The translations under genes and the position numbers were made by a program. The notes below the pieces were generated by a model. It saw only the letters and a list, made by a program, of their open reading frames with translations. It did not search any database and had not been told where the DNA came from. From Ichthyophthirius multifiliis (Eukaryota; Ciliophora; Oligohymenophorea; Hymenostomatida), in contig NW_004085910.1 in NCBI RefSeq assembly GCF_000220395.1, positions 124,001-188,000 of the forward strand: a DNA stretch of 64,000 nt, in the 5' to 3' direction. Shown piece by piece: positions 36,799-51,000 of this stretch (its first letter is position 1; every line of letters begins with the position of its first letter).

Positions 36799-38391
36799 AT
36801 GTCCAAATAAACTAATTTCATATATAAGAGTCAATTTAATAAGCAAATCATCAAAATAAAATAACCTTAAAATCATTAAGAAATCAACTAAAACAAATAA
36901 AATTAATCTTTAGAAAAAAAAAATCAAAACAAAATCAAAAAAAATCTAAAATAAAATTTTTAAAACGGCGTTTAAAAAATTAATTATTCGTACGAAAGTA
37001 ATAATAATTAGTTGATTTCTTTATTTATAATTTGATAACTTATCAGTAATAAACAGTAATGATTAAATCCAAATATAAATTATATTTCAATTCAGCAATT
37101 TAAACAAAATGATACAGGTTAAAATTTTACATCAAAACCTGATTTTGGTTTAATTACTTTTTTTTTTAATAAATATGAAATCAAGTAAATTTTATTATAT
37201 TATATAAAAATATATACAATAAAAAAAAAAAAATTGAAAGTTTTATAATTATAATAAATATATATAATATTTTCTAGGAAATTAATTTAAAAAGCTGTTT
37301 CAAATTTATCTAATACTACTTTTAGTAATTTTTACGATTCTATCTAATTAATACTTTAATCATCTTATTTTTTTTTAATTAACTTATAAATTAAAAAATA
37401 TTCTGACTGCAATAGTTAATATTGATCATAACCTAGAAATTACTGAAACTTTTTAAAATATAGTTAAAAAAATTTTTCAATTATTATAATACAATAGAGT
37501 TTCCATTTATGGACTAAAAATTGCAAAAGGAACTCCCGCTATAAGAATTTCTTTTAGGTAATGTATAGCAAGATTTTTCGCTAATTCTTTGAAGCCCTTA
37601 AATATTTTGATGCTTTGAAAAATATTAGAAGATTTAACTCTTAGATTCTTAGATTGATAAATAAAATAATTATAAAACTAAAAGGCTTTATGTGTTATTG
37701 CTATTTATTAATCTTATGGTCATCTGTTAAGTTTTTTATAGTAAAATATAGATATACCATAATTTTATTATTAAAAAAAACTGTAATTTAAGCTATAAAC
37801 AAGAATAATGGATTTTTTACAAAATATAATCAAGGTTGTTTGATAATTGTGGCAGCTCATTCATTAAATATATTGATAAATAGTATTTCTAATAATGAAA
37901 AACATCTAAGTTAAATTGCGACTAAAAATAGTTAAATATTTATATTAAATTAAGTAAATATAATTAATTATAAGAGTTTTTGTTAAAATCAAAGAAAATA
38001 AATCCAATTTATTGGAATCAAAAATTTTAAACTTTATTTATTAAAAGAATCTACCTAAACTATTTTTACTTAAGATTATGAAAAAATTGAATTTGATCTT
38101 AATAGTAGAGTTGCTGGGGTTTAGGTATTATTACTAGAAATGATTAAATGATTTAAAATTTATATTAGCTTCAATTAAATTATTGATATAAAGAATAGTA
38201 TGCCATTTTACATTCAAATTATTTGGGATAATTATAAAAACCAAGAAAAAATATTAGAAATTATTGAAGTTATTAACAATAATGGAATCAATATCGAAAG
38301 TATTAAAATAATTAATTTTAAACTTAAAAGTTCTTTGGAAAAAATTGGGGATATTATTAATAAAAAATTATTACTTTTATTAAAAAAATAA
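36799..38391 (+). CDS. Poorly resolved gene of unknown function
   Basis: Several segments look like real protein in the ciliate code but do not join cleanly. They are MSKQTNFIYKSQFNK from ATG 36799, NDTGQNFTSKPDFGLITFFF at about 37111-37170 in the same frame, and ILTAIVNIDHNLEITETFQ then RVSIYGLKIAKGTPAIRISF at about 37400-37558. A C-terminal-looking stretch at 38200-38391 contains NNGINIESIKIINFKLKSSL. Two TGA codons (37033-37035 and 37060-37062) interrupt the first frame and may lie in an intron. A one-base frame step occurs near a six-A run around 37400. I cannot give a function; a degraded gene is possible. Confidence 0.4.
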
Positions 38392-39095
38392 TATGGTTTT
38401 TATAAAAAAATGAGAATTTCTAATAAAATACATTAAAATCTATATTTTTATAATATAAACATTATATATATTTATTAATTATTAATTTATTCTTAAAATA
38501 AAATATATTTATATTTATTATAAATTATTTTACAATATATTTATATGAATATATTTAATTTTAATTTTAAATTTGTAATATAATAAAAAATAAAAATTCA
38601 TTTAAATATTAAATAATAATATAAAATAAATTATTAATAAAAATTTCAATAATAAATTTCAAAATTAAAAACTTTATATAATTATAAAACAATATTTTAT
38701 AAAATTTGAATAACATAATATATTTTAAAGAATAAAGAAAATTCAAAACAAAAAAAATATGAAATATGTTATAAATAAAATAAAAATAAAATATAATTTT
38801 AGATTAAAGGAAACAATTATAAAAAATATTTTATAAGTATTTATTATAAAAAAAAAATATAAAATATTTAATAATAATATAAAAAGATATATCTAAATAT
38901 TAATACTTTTAATTAAATAGATTTTTATAAAAAAAATATATATATTAAAATAAATAGATATTAATAAAAAAATATTATAATCATTATTAGATAGAATTTA
39001 TATTAAATTATTTATATAAAATAATTATATAAAAAATTAATATTAAAGATGATTATAGTTAATATTATTGATATTAATATTATTATATAATTATA

Positions 39096-39099
<4 letters not shown>

Positions 39100-39152
<53 letters not shown>
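39100..39152. repeat. (ATT)n microsatellite
   Basis: About 17 near-perfect tandem trinucleotide copies. Further shorter ATT tracts follow at about 39500-39630 and 39950-39975. Confidence 0.9.
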
Positions 39153-39155
<3 letters not shown>

Positions 39156-39339
39156 TTATTATTTTTTATTATGAATATTAATATTTATATTTATAATATC
39201 TATATTTTGTTTATTGACTATTAATTGTTGTTGTAATAATCATGTTTTTTTTACTATTATTTTTTTATATTTTTTTTTATTTATATCTTGTTCTAAATAT
39301 AAGTAAACAAAATAAATACATTGAAGAAATAATAAATAC

Positions 39340-39915
39340 AAAAAATAAAAAATTGTATTTTTTATTATATAATTATTATTTTTTTCCTTATTAGATTAAA
39401 AGAATAGATAATATATTTTAATTAGGGGAAAAAAAAATTATATTATTATATGTTTTAATTATTTGTTAATATATAATAATTAAATAAAAATATTATAATT
39501 ATTATTATTAATATTATTATTATTATAAATATTTTTTTTTATATTATTAATATTATTATCATTATTATTATTATTTATATTATTTTTATTATTGTTATTA
39601 TTATTATTTAATTTATTTTTATTATTATTATTAATGTTATTGAAAATATCAAAATATTTATTACAATTATTTTTATTATTATAAAATAATTTTAATCTTT
39701 ACAAATATCTTTAAAATCAAAAAAAATATATAGTGTACTTATAAAATGCAAAAAAAATAAAAAATTGTATTATTATATATCTAATTATTATTATTTATCT
39801 TATTATATTTAAAGAATAGATAATAATTTTTAATTAAGGGAAAAAAAAAATATATATATTTTATATGTTAAATTAGATGTGAATATATAATAATTAAAAA
39901 AAAATAATATTATTA
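39340..39915. repeat. Diverged direct duplication, spacing about 410 bp
   Basis: Two segments (about 39340-39510 and 39745-39915) share the same order of recognisable blocks. These are AAATAAAAAATTGTATT, then TAATTATTATT, then AAAGAATAGATAAT, then TTTAATTA(A/G)GGG followed by an A-run, then ATATGTT, then GTTAATATATAATAATTAA or GTGAATATATAATAATTAA. The GGG plus A-run core makes the match unlikely to be plain A/T noise. Confidence 0.7.
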
Positions 39916-42679
39916 TTATTAATTTTTTTATTATTTTTAATATTATATTATTATTATTATTATTATTATTAAGATTTTATTTTTATTATTATTAATATTA
40001 TTTTATTTTTTATTCTTATAATTATTATTATTTTATATATTTTTTATTAATATTTAAATTTTTTTTTTTATATTTATATACTTTAATAATTTTATTTTAT
40101 ATTTATTATTAAGTTTATTTTTTTTTTATATTTTTTTATATTTTATGATATCATATCTTAATTTTTTTTTTTATATTATATTATTTATAATTAATTTTTT
40201 ATATAAAATAATTTAATTTTTATTTTATTATTATTATTAATAAAATTATTAGATGTATTATTTCTTTTTTATTTTTACTGTTGAATATTTTATTAAAAAA
40301 TAATTTTTAAGATTTTATTTTTTAAATTACGTACTTTTGCCACTTTTTTTATTTTCTTTTTTAAAATCAATTGCATATTAATAAAAAATATTTTAATATT
40401 AAATTTCTTATTATTTAATAATATAAGATAATTTTAATTAAATAAATATATAAAAAAATTACATGAAATTAAATTTTTATAAAAATAAAAATAATAATTA
40501 AAGACATCAATATAATATTTATTTACATAGATTTTATTACAATAAAAATAAATAATATACATATTATTTTCAATATTTTTTAATTTTTTTTTCTCAAAAA
40601 AGATAATATATTCAGATTTTTCTTTAGCATTTTTATTGTATAAAGAAAACTTTTTTTTATTATATAGAATAATGGACATTAACTTAAATATAACATTCAA
40701 ATTTTAAAATAAGTATAAATATAATACAATATGCAAATTAGGAAATTTTATATTAATTTCTTTTTTAACAAAATTTATAAATAATTTATTGAAATTGAAC
40801 AATTTTTAAATATATATTACTATTTATAAAGAAAAAATTCAATAAATAATTTTATACAAACATTTACCTTAAGTTTGATGTGTATTATATAATATAAAAT
40901 TTATATTGTGAAAAAAATATGTGTGTTTTAACTGCAAATATAAATTGAAAATTAAAAATAATGAAATATTATCTTTATATTGAAAAAAATGGTTGACGTT
41001 TATATATGAGTTGCAAAAAATATTAATATGACTTTATTTAGGTATGTAAATAAAATTATAATGAATATGATCAAAATATATGTTTTTTTTTTATTACTAA
41101 AGTAATAATTATTTATATTTTTTATAATATTTTGGTTATTTTTAATTAAGATAATATCATATACAATGTATTCTTATTGATTAAGGCAAATTGAGAAAAA
41201 TGTCTTTGATATAAATATAATTTGTTTGTAAAAAAATAACATCATAAATTTAAATTATAAAAATAATTTCTAAAAAAAAAGGCAAATGCCAAATTAATAA
41301 AAATAATTTAAAATAATTAAGAATAATAATAAATTTAAAAGTAGAAAAAACTCTAGAAATTAAATAAATTCTAATTTTATTTAAAAATTGTTTAAAATTA
41401 TAATATATAATTAAGCTCTTATATTTCTTAATTTTTTATTGTTATTAAATTCATTAAAATATTAAAAAAAGTTAATTTTTTTTTAAAAACAAAGGCACTA
41501 CGAGTATTTTTATTTTGTGTTAAATTTTTTATCAAAAAGATATAAATAAGGTTATTTCAAAAAATAGGGGATGAAATTGACTAAACTAATAATATTTATG
41601 GTATTCTTCTATTTTTCCTTTTTAATCGGTTTTTTAAAACTATTTATAATAATTTTTTTATAGTTATTTTTTAATTTATTATTTTACTCTTCAAAAAAAT
41701 ATTAAAATTTATATATCATCGGCAAAAAAGTTATGTAATGCTTACAAAAAAGATATAACAAATAAATCACTTTTTAGTGTTTATAAATGATATTTTTTTA
41801 TCGTATTTTTGTATAACTTTTGTATTAGAATTATCTATTAATAATATTTTTAGGTTTTGTTTTATTCAATTTTCCTTTATCTCTTCAGGTTATTATATTT
41901 TAAAATTGCTTATATAATACCTGGCTTTAAAATATTATTAATTTTTATATTTATTTATTTGTTTAAAAATTATTAAAATATTAGAATTTTGTACATTTAT
42001 ATAGTAAAAATATATTTTCTTATATTAAAATTAAATATTTTATTGTTTTTAAGTTAAAATTTCTAATTTTATATTAATATTATTAATTTTTTAATAAAAA
42101 CAAAAGTATTTCAATTCAAATTAATAAAGACAGTTAAATATTAAAAAATATAACTTTAAATAATAAAAATTATTATGTTGAAACATAAAATCATAATTTT
42201 AATAAGCAAGAAAAAATAATTGTAATTTAAATAAACAACTATTGTTTTAAAATTAATTATAGTAATAATAAAATATTTTATATTAAATATATTATTAATT
42301 AGTTGTCTTTTTTTAATTTCAAAAGAATTAATTAATTATAATACCACTAAAAATATTTATTTTTTTAATACTTTTTAACTGACTAATTGATTTGTAAATA
42401 ATATTAATTTTTTTTTAATTATTATTATATAATTATATTGAATATTATTTTTAGTAAATCTATTAAAAATAATCATTTGATTTTTAAATAAATATATTTA
42501 TTTTTTTATTAATTTACAATAAACATTCTTTTGAATTATTGGTAAAAAAATATATGAAATTTTCAACTATTTATATAAATCTTAAAAAATAAAATATAAA
42601 AATATTTACATTAAGTTTTTTAATTAAAATATAAATATTAAATAAATTAAAATTATTAAAAATAAAATAAAGATTTAAA

Positions 42680-44099
42680 ATGAATAGCGAGAGCGATTTA
42701 AGCCAAAACTTATGTCTTAATTCAAATAATTTAAATAACTTATAATAAAAAAGTAAGGAAGATTAATTAAATAATAACTAAAAACAATAATTTGGAATCA
42801 AGATAGGATGTGCATTTAAAAGCATAAGTAATAGGAAAAAAAGTGAAGATTTTTAAATCAATGATAAAACTCAAAAAAATTTATTTTTAAATGAACTTGA
42901 AAATAACTAATTTTAATAACAAAACATTTTACAAAATTTTTAAGACGAAAAAAAAGAAAATACAGAATGTTATGAATTAAATCCAGGTATTTTTTTTTAT
43001 ATATTTAATAATAATTTGGTATAAATAAAAAAAACAGATAAATTTCCTTTATACAATAAAAAAGTTAATTATTATTAAGAGTTTTGGAAGATGTATTATA
43101 AGAATGAAGTTATGATTAAAAAGTTAAAAGAATATTAAGATGAACTTTTACAAATAAAAGAAAAAGCAGATAATTTAGAAGTAATTTTTTTGTTTATCTA
43201 AAATAATGATATTTAGTTAAAAAAGCAAATCAAATATTTCAGAATAATAAACTAAATGAATAAAATTATAAAAACTAAATTTCAATTTTAAAATTAAATA
43301 AAAAATATAAAATAAAAAGATATAAATACAAATTTTAATAAAACTTAAAAATTCATTTTATCTTTATTTATATTTTAAATTTAATTCTATATTTAATTTT
43401 ACATTTTCTAATATAATTTATATATATAATATACTATTAAAAGGAAGCTTTAATCTAAAATGATGAAGACGAAATATCAGAAGATTAATATCAAGAATAA
43501 TAAGAATAATAGTAATAATAATAATAACAATAAGAGCAATTTTAGTAATAAAGTTAATAATTTTAGTAAAACGATTCATAATTAAATAGTAATTCATAAA
43601 AGAATAAGAAAAAAGTACGAAGATGTGCTTCGGATATTTAAAAAGATTTTTAAGTTAAAATAAAAACTATTATATATATTTTAATTTATTATAATATAAT
43701 CTGCTAAAAATTATATTTTCATATATAAATTAGTGTCCTTATGATAATTGTAATAAAAAATATGGAAGTGATATTTCCTTAAATTTACATATTAAGCTTA
43801 AACACAATGGAGGGAATAAAACTGATAGAGATAAGTTAGCTGTAATTATTAATATTTATATAAAAGTATTTTTAAAAACTTAAATTAGAAATAAATTTTT
43901 CTAGCAACTAATAAAGGAGAATAAATTCCTGAAGTAAATATAAATTTACCTCCTGGGTTTTTTAATGTAATATTGTTTAAATTTTATATCTAATTTATTA
44001 ATACTAAATTGTAAAAAGCAAATTAAAAATCTTAGTTTTGTTAATAATATAATGAAAATTCCTCAAAATAGCAATAAAAAGTCTGTCGAAAAATTTTGA
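42680..44099 (+). CDS. Single C2H2 zinc-finger protein
   Basis: N-terminal half is Asn/Gln/Lys-rich (MNSESDLSQNLCLN...), followed by a short basic/aromatic block (YYQEFWKMYYKNEV) and a Gln/Asn-rich linker. A C2H2 finger then has spacing Cys-x4-Cys-x12-His-x4-His (CPYDNCNKKYGSDISLNLHI, first Cys at 43734-43736). The conserved-looking extension KHNGGNKTDRDKLA follows directly, then IPEVNINLPPGF. Introns are visible at about 42987-43036, one ending at 43733 and others near the 3' end. I take TGA 44097-44099, after NNIMKIPQNSNKKSVEKF, as the stop. Probably a nucleic-acid-binding nuclear protein. The finger is single and its extension may be part of the binding unit. Confidence 0.75.
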
Positions 44100-44792
44100 T
44101 ATTATCAATAAAGATTTTAAAAAAATAATTAAAAAAGGTTAGGTAAAATAAATTGCTTTATAAAAATAAATTTATAATTTAATAAAAATATTATTTAATT
44201 GTTTCATTTTAATAAAACACTTTTTATTTTAAAAATTTTAAAAAAGTATTAAAATCAAGAATGTTAATAAATAATACTATTATATTTCAAATTTATAAAA
44301 TAAATATTATAATTAAGTTAATTTAAATTAATATATAAACCAAATATTTTATTCAATATTGTAATTATTAAAATAAGAGATTATTTATAAGTAAAATAAT
44401 TATAAATATTTAGTTAAAATTCTTAATGAGCAAAAAGAATGTGTTTTATTTTTTGTTAAAGATTGCTTATTTTTATCATTATATATTTTTATTAAAATAA
44501 CTAAATAACTAACAGTTATTAATATTATAAATTAATTCATTTAATATACACTATATTTTATTAATAAAGTAGATTTTAAAAGATTTAAAGAAACAATTTT
44601 ATGTATTAATAAAAAAATAATGAGATTTATTTGATATAAAAAAGTATGTTTACACATTTTATACATTTAAATTGTTTATTTATATTTAAAATAAATAAAA
44701 AGATATGTATTTATTTCTATTTTTAAATTTTAAAACATTACCAATAATAAAAAAATAATTAATAATTTTTTTAAACAAAAAACAAAAAAAAC
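44100..44792. other. AT-rich intergenic region
   Basis: No coding frame or RNA gene visible. Contains the 3' end of the zinc-finger gene and the promoter of the CS-domain gene. Confidence 0.6.
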
Positions 44793-45899
44793 ATGAAAAC
44801 AATATTAATATTATTAGTTTTATATATAGCAAAATCTTTATAATAAGAAACATCTAAAAATAGATGTTTCGAACATTTAAAATTATCATCTACAGAAATA
44901 AATATAATTAACTAAATAAAAGATTAAATTACTAAAAATTATAAATTTTCTACTGATTGTTTAGAAATATTAGTATAAAGAGGTTTTTACAAATCAGCAT
45001 TAGTACTTTTTGAAGATTATTTTTTAACAAATAAAATTGATTTACATGAAAATATGCATAAGGTTATCACTTCCTAAAAAAAGAATTTGGACAAATTTGT
45101 TACCTTACTTTGGAGTTCACGTTCTTAAGTATAATAAATTGAACCAATAATGAAATGGGCTCAAAACGAAAACTTTATTTTTATACATTTAAAACTAAGT
45201 ATGAGACCTGATTCTCCTTCATGTGTACATTGTAAAGTCGAAAAATCAGAATTTACTAATTCAACTTTGTATATGAGCTCTTTTGGTATATTTTCTCATT
45301 AACCATTGAGATTTATTTTGAATTTAGATCTTTATGGCGAAATTAATCCTCAATTATCTTCTATATAGGAAGATTCTGTAGGAACTTTAGTCATAAGTTT
45401 AGCCAAAGTTCACAATTTTTAAGAAAAAGATGACGAATATACTGAAAAAACAATCGAATAAGTTGAAAACAAAGAAGAAGTTAAAAATGAAGATGAAGAA
45501 GAAGATGAATAATAAAAAAAAGAAAAAGAAAAAGCAAGAATTTTTAAATAAAAATAAAAAAAAATTTGGTTACGATTAGAGAAAATAGAAAGAAAAAAAG
45601 ATATTCCTATTTGGTGGTCTATGAGAGATTAGCATAAAATAGATATGGATGTGTGGGATAAAATGATTGAAAATGACAGGGAAGAAAAGAAAAAAAAAAA
45701 GAAAAAAAATGAAAAAGAAAAACTTGATAGCGAGCATTTAGATAATTAAGGTGATGGCGAAGCACAATAGCAATAAAATGATATTTAAGAATAAGATAAT
45801 GTTTAGGAAGCTAATTAAGTTAATGATAATATTCGAAAAGAATAGAATAATAATGAATAGTAATTATTAGGTAATTAAGAAAATAAAGAAGAATTATGA
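44793..45899 (+). CDS. Secretory-pathway protein with a CS/p23-like domain
   Basis: Intronless, 368 residues, TGA 45897-45899. Signal peptide MKTILILLVLYIAKSL. Residues about 100-275 resemble the p23/CS beta-sandwich: VTLLWSSRSQVQQIEPIMKW, FIFIHLKLSM, LRFILNLDLYGEINPQLSS, TLVISLAKVHNF. After an acidic/basic insert comes WLRLEK and then PIWWSMRDQHKIDMDVWDKM, which matches the W-xxL...P.WW..RD ending seen after CS domains. The C-terminus is a Lys/Glu/Gln/Asn-rich low-complexity tail. CS domains are usually cytosolic co-chaperone modules; the signal peptide suggests an ER-lumen version. No ER-retention signal of KDEL type is seen; it ends ENKEEL. Confidence 0.75.
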
Positions 45900-46074
45900 A
45901 AAATAATTTTTTTGATTTATTATAACAATTTAAATGATATGCATAGTGCACAATTTTTTTTTATAAATTAATTAAATATTTTTATATTATAAATATAAAT
46001 TTATTATTATATATTTTTTTATATTTTTAAAATAAAAAAATATTTAATAAAAATATAAATAAATATCAAATTAA

Positions 46075-47973
46075 ATGATTTAATATTAAAAGAATACTGA
46101 TAGCTTTTCAGATTAAAATCCCGAAGGATTAATATATAATAATATAGATAAAAGCTCAAATAATATAGGGATCTATAATGCATTAAATAAATCATTATTG
46201 TTTCGTTAAGAAAGGCTTTCATAATAAAAAAATAATTCGACTCCATTATATATACGATTAGATAAATTATAATATAGTAATTGGCATAAATAAATAGTAA
46301 TTTGTTTATCTCTATTATAATTATTAAATGGATATGAATTTTTTTGTATACTTTTGAATTAACAATATATAAAAGAATACTATGAAACTGAATATATTAA
46401 TTTGTTAATTTATGTATATATAATAGGTTTGATATTAGGTTCATTAATTTTTTCGGGTTTAAGTTGTTAAAATATAGGAAGAAAATAACTTCTTTTGTTT
46501 TCTTTAAAACTTTATATTTTATCTTTTGTGCTTTTTTTATTTTCATAAAATGGGTTAACATTTATTATAAGCAAATTATTTTGTTCTATTTCACTTAGTG
46601 CCTAATTTATTATTATAACAACATTTTTTAATGAAATTATCCCTTTGGATTAAAGAAGTATTGTTAGTATTATTGTGAAGTCTTTTCTTTATATCGGATT
46701 TTTTTTAGCTTTGATTGTTTTTTTTTTGTTTTCATAGTTTGTTTCAATAAATTAAGTTTGGAATTATTAAATATTTTTTGGTATTTTACTTATTTAACCT
46801 ACTTGTTTTGTTTTCAAATATTTTCCAGAAAGTCCTAGATGGATTTTATCTTAAAATAAACTTAATGAAGCTAATTTAATGGTTGAATATATTACTTACT
46901 GTAGTTAAAATGATTGTTTTATTTCATTAGATGAATTGTTTTTTATTTTATTAATTTTTTATTTTTTTATTTATATTTTTAAAAAGTAAAATTATTAAAG
47001 AAAAACCTTATCAAGGTTTACAAATTTAAATTCCAATTAAGGTTATTTATTATTTAAATTTATTTATATATTTTTAATTAGCATTTTTAAAAAAGTCTGA
47101 ATATTAGTAAATTATAAGTATAAACTTGATAAATATTTTAAAAATGCTGATTTAAAATTATAAATAAAATAGTCTTGTTTGTTTATATTTAATTTTCTCA
47201 TCAAGCTTTGTTTCTTTAGGGTAAGAAAAAAAATTTTAAATATTAAAATGTAATTATGATTTTATTTTAAATAAAAAGAATAATATTTAATAAGGCGTTT
47301 GAATATTTATCTAAATAATAAGATTTGTGTAATGATAAAATATATTATATTATTAGCTTTTCAAATAAAAAAATTAGAAGAAAATACTAATTCTTTATGG
47401 ATTTTATGTTTAGGATGTTTAATAGGAAATATATTTAATTTATATCTTTTAAAAAATAAAAAAATTAGATAAAAAATGATTTAGTTTTCATGTATTTTAA
47501 AATAAACTTTTTATATTATAAACATATTTTATTAATATTTTTATTTATAAAAATAAAGTTTTTTGCGCTTTTTTTATACTAATAATAAACTCTGGTTTTA
47601 TATTTATTTAATCAGAAAATAGCTTTTTAAACTTAAGTCTTTAATTTGCTGTATTCTTTATTACTATTCCTACTTTTGTCCATTCTATACAATTTATTTC
47701 TGATATATATGCAACAGTTAATAAATAATATATTTTATTATTAAAAAGTTTAAAATATTTTAAAAGAACATAAGATTATAATCCATTGGAATTTTTTATT
47801 CATTTGCAATATTTATAGGAGGGTTAATTTCACCTTTAATCACTTTTCTCTTTAATTAATATAATTTGGTAAGTCTTTTATATATGATATATTCATTTTT
47901 AATGTTAGCAGCTTCATATATATAATTTAAATACGGAACTGATACAATAGATTAATCTTTAGATGAAATCTGA
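46075..47973 (+). CDS. Major facilitator superfamily transporter (sugar-porter/SV2-like)
   Basis: Starts MIQYQKNTDSFSDQ with a polar N-terminus. TM segments begin near 46300 (HKQIVICLSLLQLLNGYEFF), continue through IGLILGSLIFSGLSCQNIGR (the MFS loop 2-3 region) and reach the hallmark FPESPRWILSQNKLNEA at about 46823-46873. The second half is in several exons, ending with a last block, TQDYNPLGIFYSFAIFIGG, then SPLITFLF, LMLAASYIQF and TGA 47971-47973. Internal intron boundaries between about 46980 and 47780 were not all resolved. PESPRW is the signature of the sugar/organic-ion porters; the substrate cannot be told from sequence here. Confidence 0.8.
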
Positions 47974-48069
47974 AAATAAATATTTATATAATTTTAAAAT
48001 AATTAAAAAAAAAAACATTTAAGAAAATTAATTAAAAAAAATACAATATAATATATAAATAAATATTTA

Positions 48070-51000
48070 TCATAATTTCTTTTAATTATTAATTTGTATT
48101 TCGTTGATAAATTTAGGGTTTTTTTCATATTAAAAAACTCCTTGTTGCTTACCTTGTTCATCTTCATCTATAAAATAATAATAAAAAAAATTACATACAA
48201 AATATATTTATAAATAAAACTGTTTATAGAGGACAATGATTAATAATTATCTTTTTTGTTAGATATCTCTTCATCACTAACAAAATTAGAATTAGGAAAT
48301 TTTTTATTAAAGAATTTGCTTTTTTTTTGCTTTTCCACACTATTAAATTACTTTTCACTTAATTCTGTTATTTTTGATTATGCTAGAGTATTCAAATCAA
48401 CTTTAAAAATAATAAAATAAAAATAATTATATAAAAATAAACTTAAATTTTTATTTTAAGATGAATTTTAGTAAAAGAATAAATTATCAATAGTTAAAGC
48501 CCTAGCTTTTAATTAAAAGTCATTTTTTTATTTTTCAGTATTAATAAGACATCTTAGATTTTAATGTAATAATTACTATTAAGAAATGGTATCAATATTT
48601 TCTTTAAAATTATTTTTGTTCATTTTTTAAAGAGCATTTTAATATTTTCTTGTAATTATAGCCTCATCAAAATGATTTTATCCTATCTGGGAAGGCTTAA
48701 AAAATAGTGCATTAAATAAATAGAATAGGCTTTAAAATATTGATTTTATTATTCCATATATAATTACTGATTTTTCAAATAATGAGGATTCATTAAAATT
48801 TGTAATTATTATATATATAATATATAAAATCATTAATGGAAACGATTCAAATATTAATTATAATTGTGAGTATATTATTTTGTAATTTACATATATTTTC
48901 TTTTCTAGTATTTTTAATACTAAAAAGTCTGTTGGGGAAAATTTATTTACAAAGTTCTCACAAATAAAAAGACCTTAAGTTATTAAAAATTTCCATATTA
49001 ATTATAAAAATGTTGCTATTTCTTCCTTCTTATTTATATGATATAAATTATAGAATCCTTTTAAAAAGTTAAATATTTTCTTTGAAAATTTCATCAAACA
49101 TATTAAAAATGTGAATATCCCTTGAACATATAAACACTTATTGAAATAAAATAGAGATAGGCAAGAATCGACAAAACCATCCAATCTTTCTATAAATGAC
49201 ATTATTGTCATAAATAATTCCCTTTTATTAACAGGGCTTTTCCAATAATTACTATATAAAATATCACCTTAAAATAATAAAACACTGTTTCTCCTTTCTA
49301 GGCCTTTTTTTATATTTTTTAAATTTTTTTTTTTAATTTTTTATTTTATTTAATTTTTCCTTTAACTTTTATATTTTTTTACAAACAAAAACTAATTCAA
49401 AAATGCATAATAAAAAGTTTATTACTAAAACAGAATAAAATACTACATCAAATTAAAGCTCAGATTAATGTTCTGAAATAAAAATATAATAAAAAGGTAT
49501 ATGGGTTTAAAAATTTTAAACAAAATGAATGATTAAAAAGTAAATATATACATAAGAAAATGTTCCTTTTTCTGCATTTTTATTAAAGGTACAATTCATT
49601 TAATATTTAGAAGAAATTATATTATTTTAGCTTAATATTTTTGTAAATATATTTTAAAATATGCTTTTAATTTGAAAATTATCACTTGATTTCCTTGAAA
49701 AATATTGTATAATTCCTTCATCTACAATATTAATTTATTCATATGAATTATTATCAGTATTTATTATTTATAGACTTTTTAATGTTTAATTATCACATCT
49801 AATATCAAATAAGTGCATAAAAAGGAAAATTTTGCCAATTGATGATATATATGGATTTTCAGAGAGATCAATTTCTTATAAAAATTTAAAATTATAAAGT
49901 TTTTTTGCAAAACTAATACAAAAATCATCATCCAAATAAGATTTTATAATTGAAATTTTCCTTAAATATCTTGGCACAAGATTTTGAAGGAATGAATATT
50001 TTTCAAATACATTTACATATGATTATATTATGTAATTAGCTAATATATTATCTACTTAATTCCATTCATTTATTATAAATATTTAGTGATTGTTTTCATA
50101 AACCTTTTTTAATTATTGATTCCCGATTTTTGATATATTATTCTTATTTAAAAATAAAAATTATAAATTGTTTAATATATCTTTCTGAGCTAAGCATTAT
50201 TATAATTAAAAACATAATTCGTCTCCTCCTTAATTTTCACTTATATCTAAACAGGTTAATGATTTATTTTCTTTTAATCCTTGATTATTTTAAAATATAT
50301 AGTTTTTTTTAAAAAAATAATAATAATTGTGTTATTAAAATAAATAAAAGATAATATGATAAAAAAATAATTAATAAAATACCTTAACATATTTCCTAAT
50401 AAGCATCAATTTTAATTTCGCAATTTTTGATATTTAATTCTTTAATATATTTACTTTAAACCAATAATTGTTTAATATATATAGCACACTATTTATCTAT
50501 TTTATTATTTGGTATATTAAAAGACTTTATTAAAGTTTATTTAGTTGTTAATTCATCGACAATAATTTTCAGATGGAAAGAAGTTAACCCACAATTAGAT
50601 AAATCTAAATGTCTTAAAGAATGACTTTAAAAAATAATTTGAATAAATTATTAAAAAGCCTATAATTAAATATAAAATCTTGTTTTATTTTAAAATCTTA
50701 TATTTATTTCTTATTGTTATTCTGTAATATCTTTATTAATTTCACTTCTTTTTTATAAAGTATTTGAAAAATCACTATCATTTACCATTTTTTGCATTTA
50801 TAAAATTAGAAATTTTGTTTTTTAAGATTATTTAACCATTTAAGCCAAACAAAGAAGCTGTTCTTAGTCTAAAAAATTATTTGAAAAATCTAAAAGTTTA
50901 ATTCTTTAATTTTATTAAAGACAGATAAACAAATTTTAAAAGCAATTCTAAGGGATTTTAATATTTTGCATTATATAATTATTTACACTTTAATTATTTC

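Larger units (their letters stand above)
38392..42679. other. Long repeat-rich non-coding stretch
   Basis: About 4.3 kb with no convincing coding frame. Rich in (ATT)n tracts and containing a diverged direct duplication (39340-39510 and 39745-39915). The minus-strand frame at 40434-40700 encodes Tyr/Phe/Asn/Lys-only sequence and is judged noise. Confidence 0.6.

Noticed and set aside
40434-40700. Minus-strand 88-codon frame
   Set aside because: Composition is Tyr/Asn/Lys/Ile/Phe only and lies in repeat-rich non-coding DNA.
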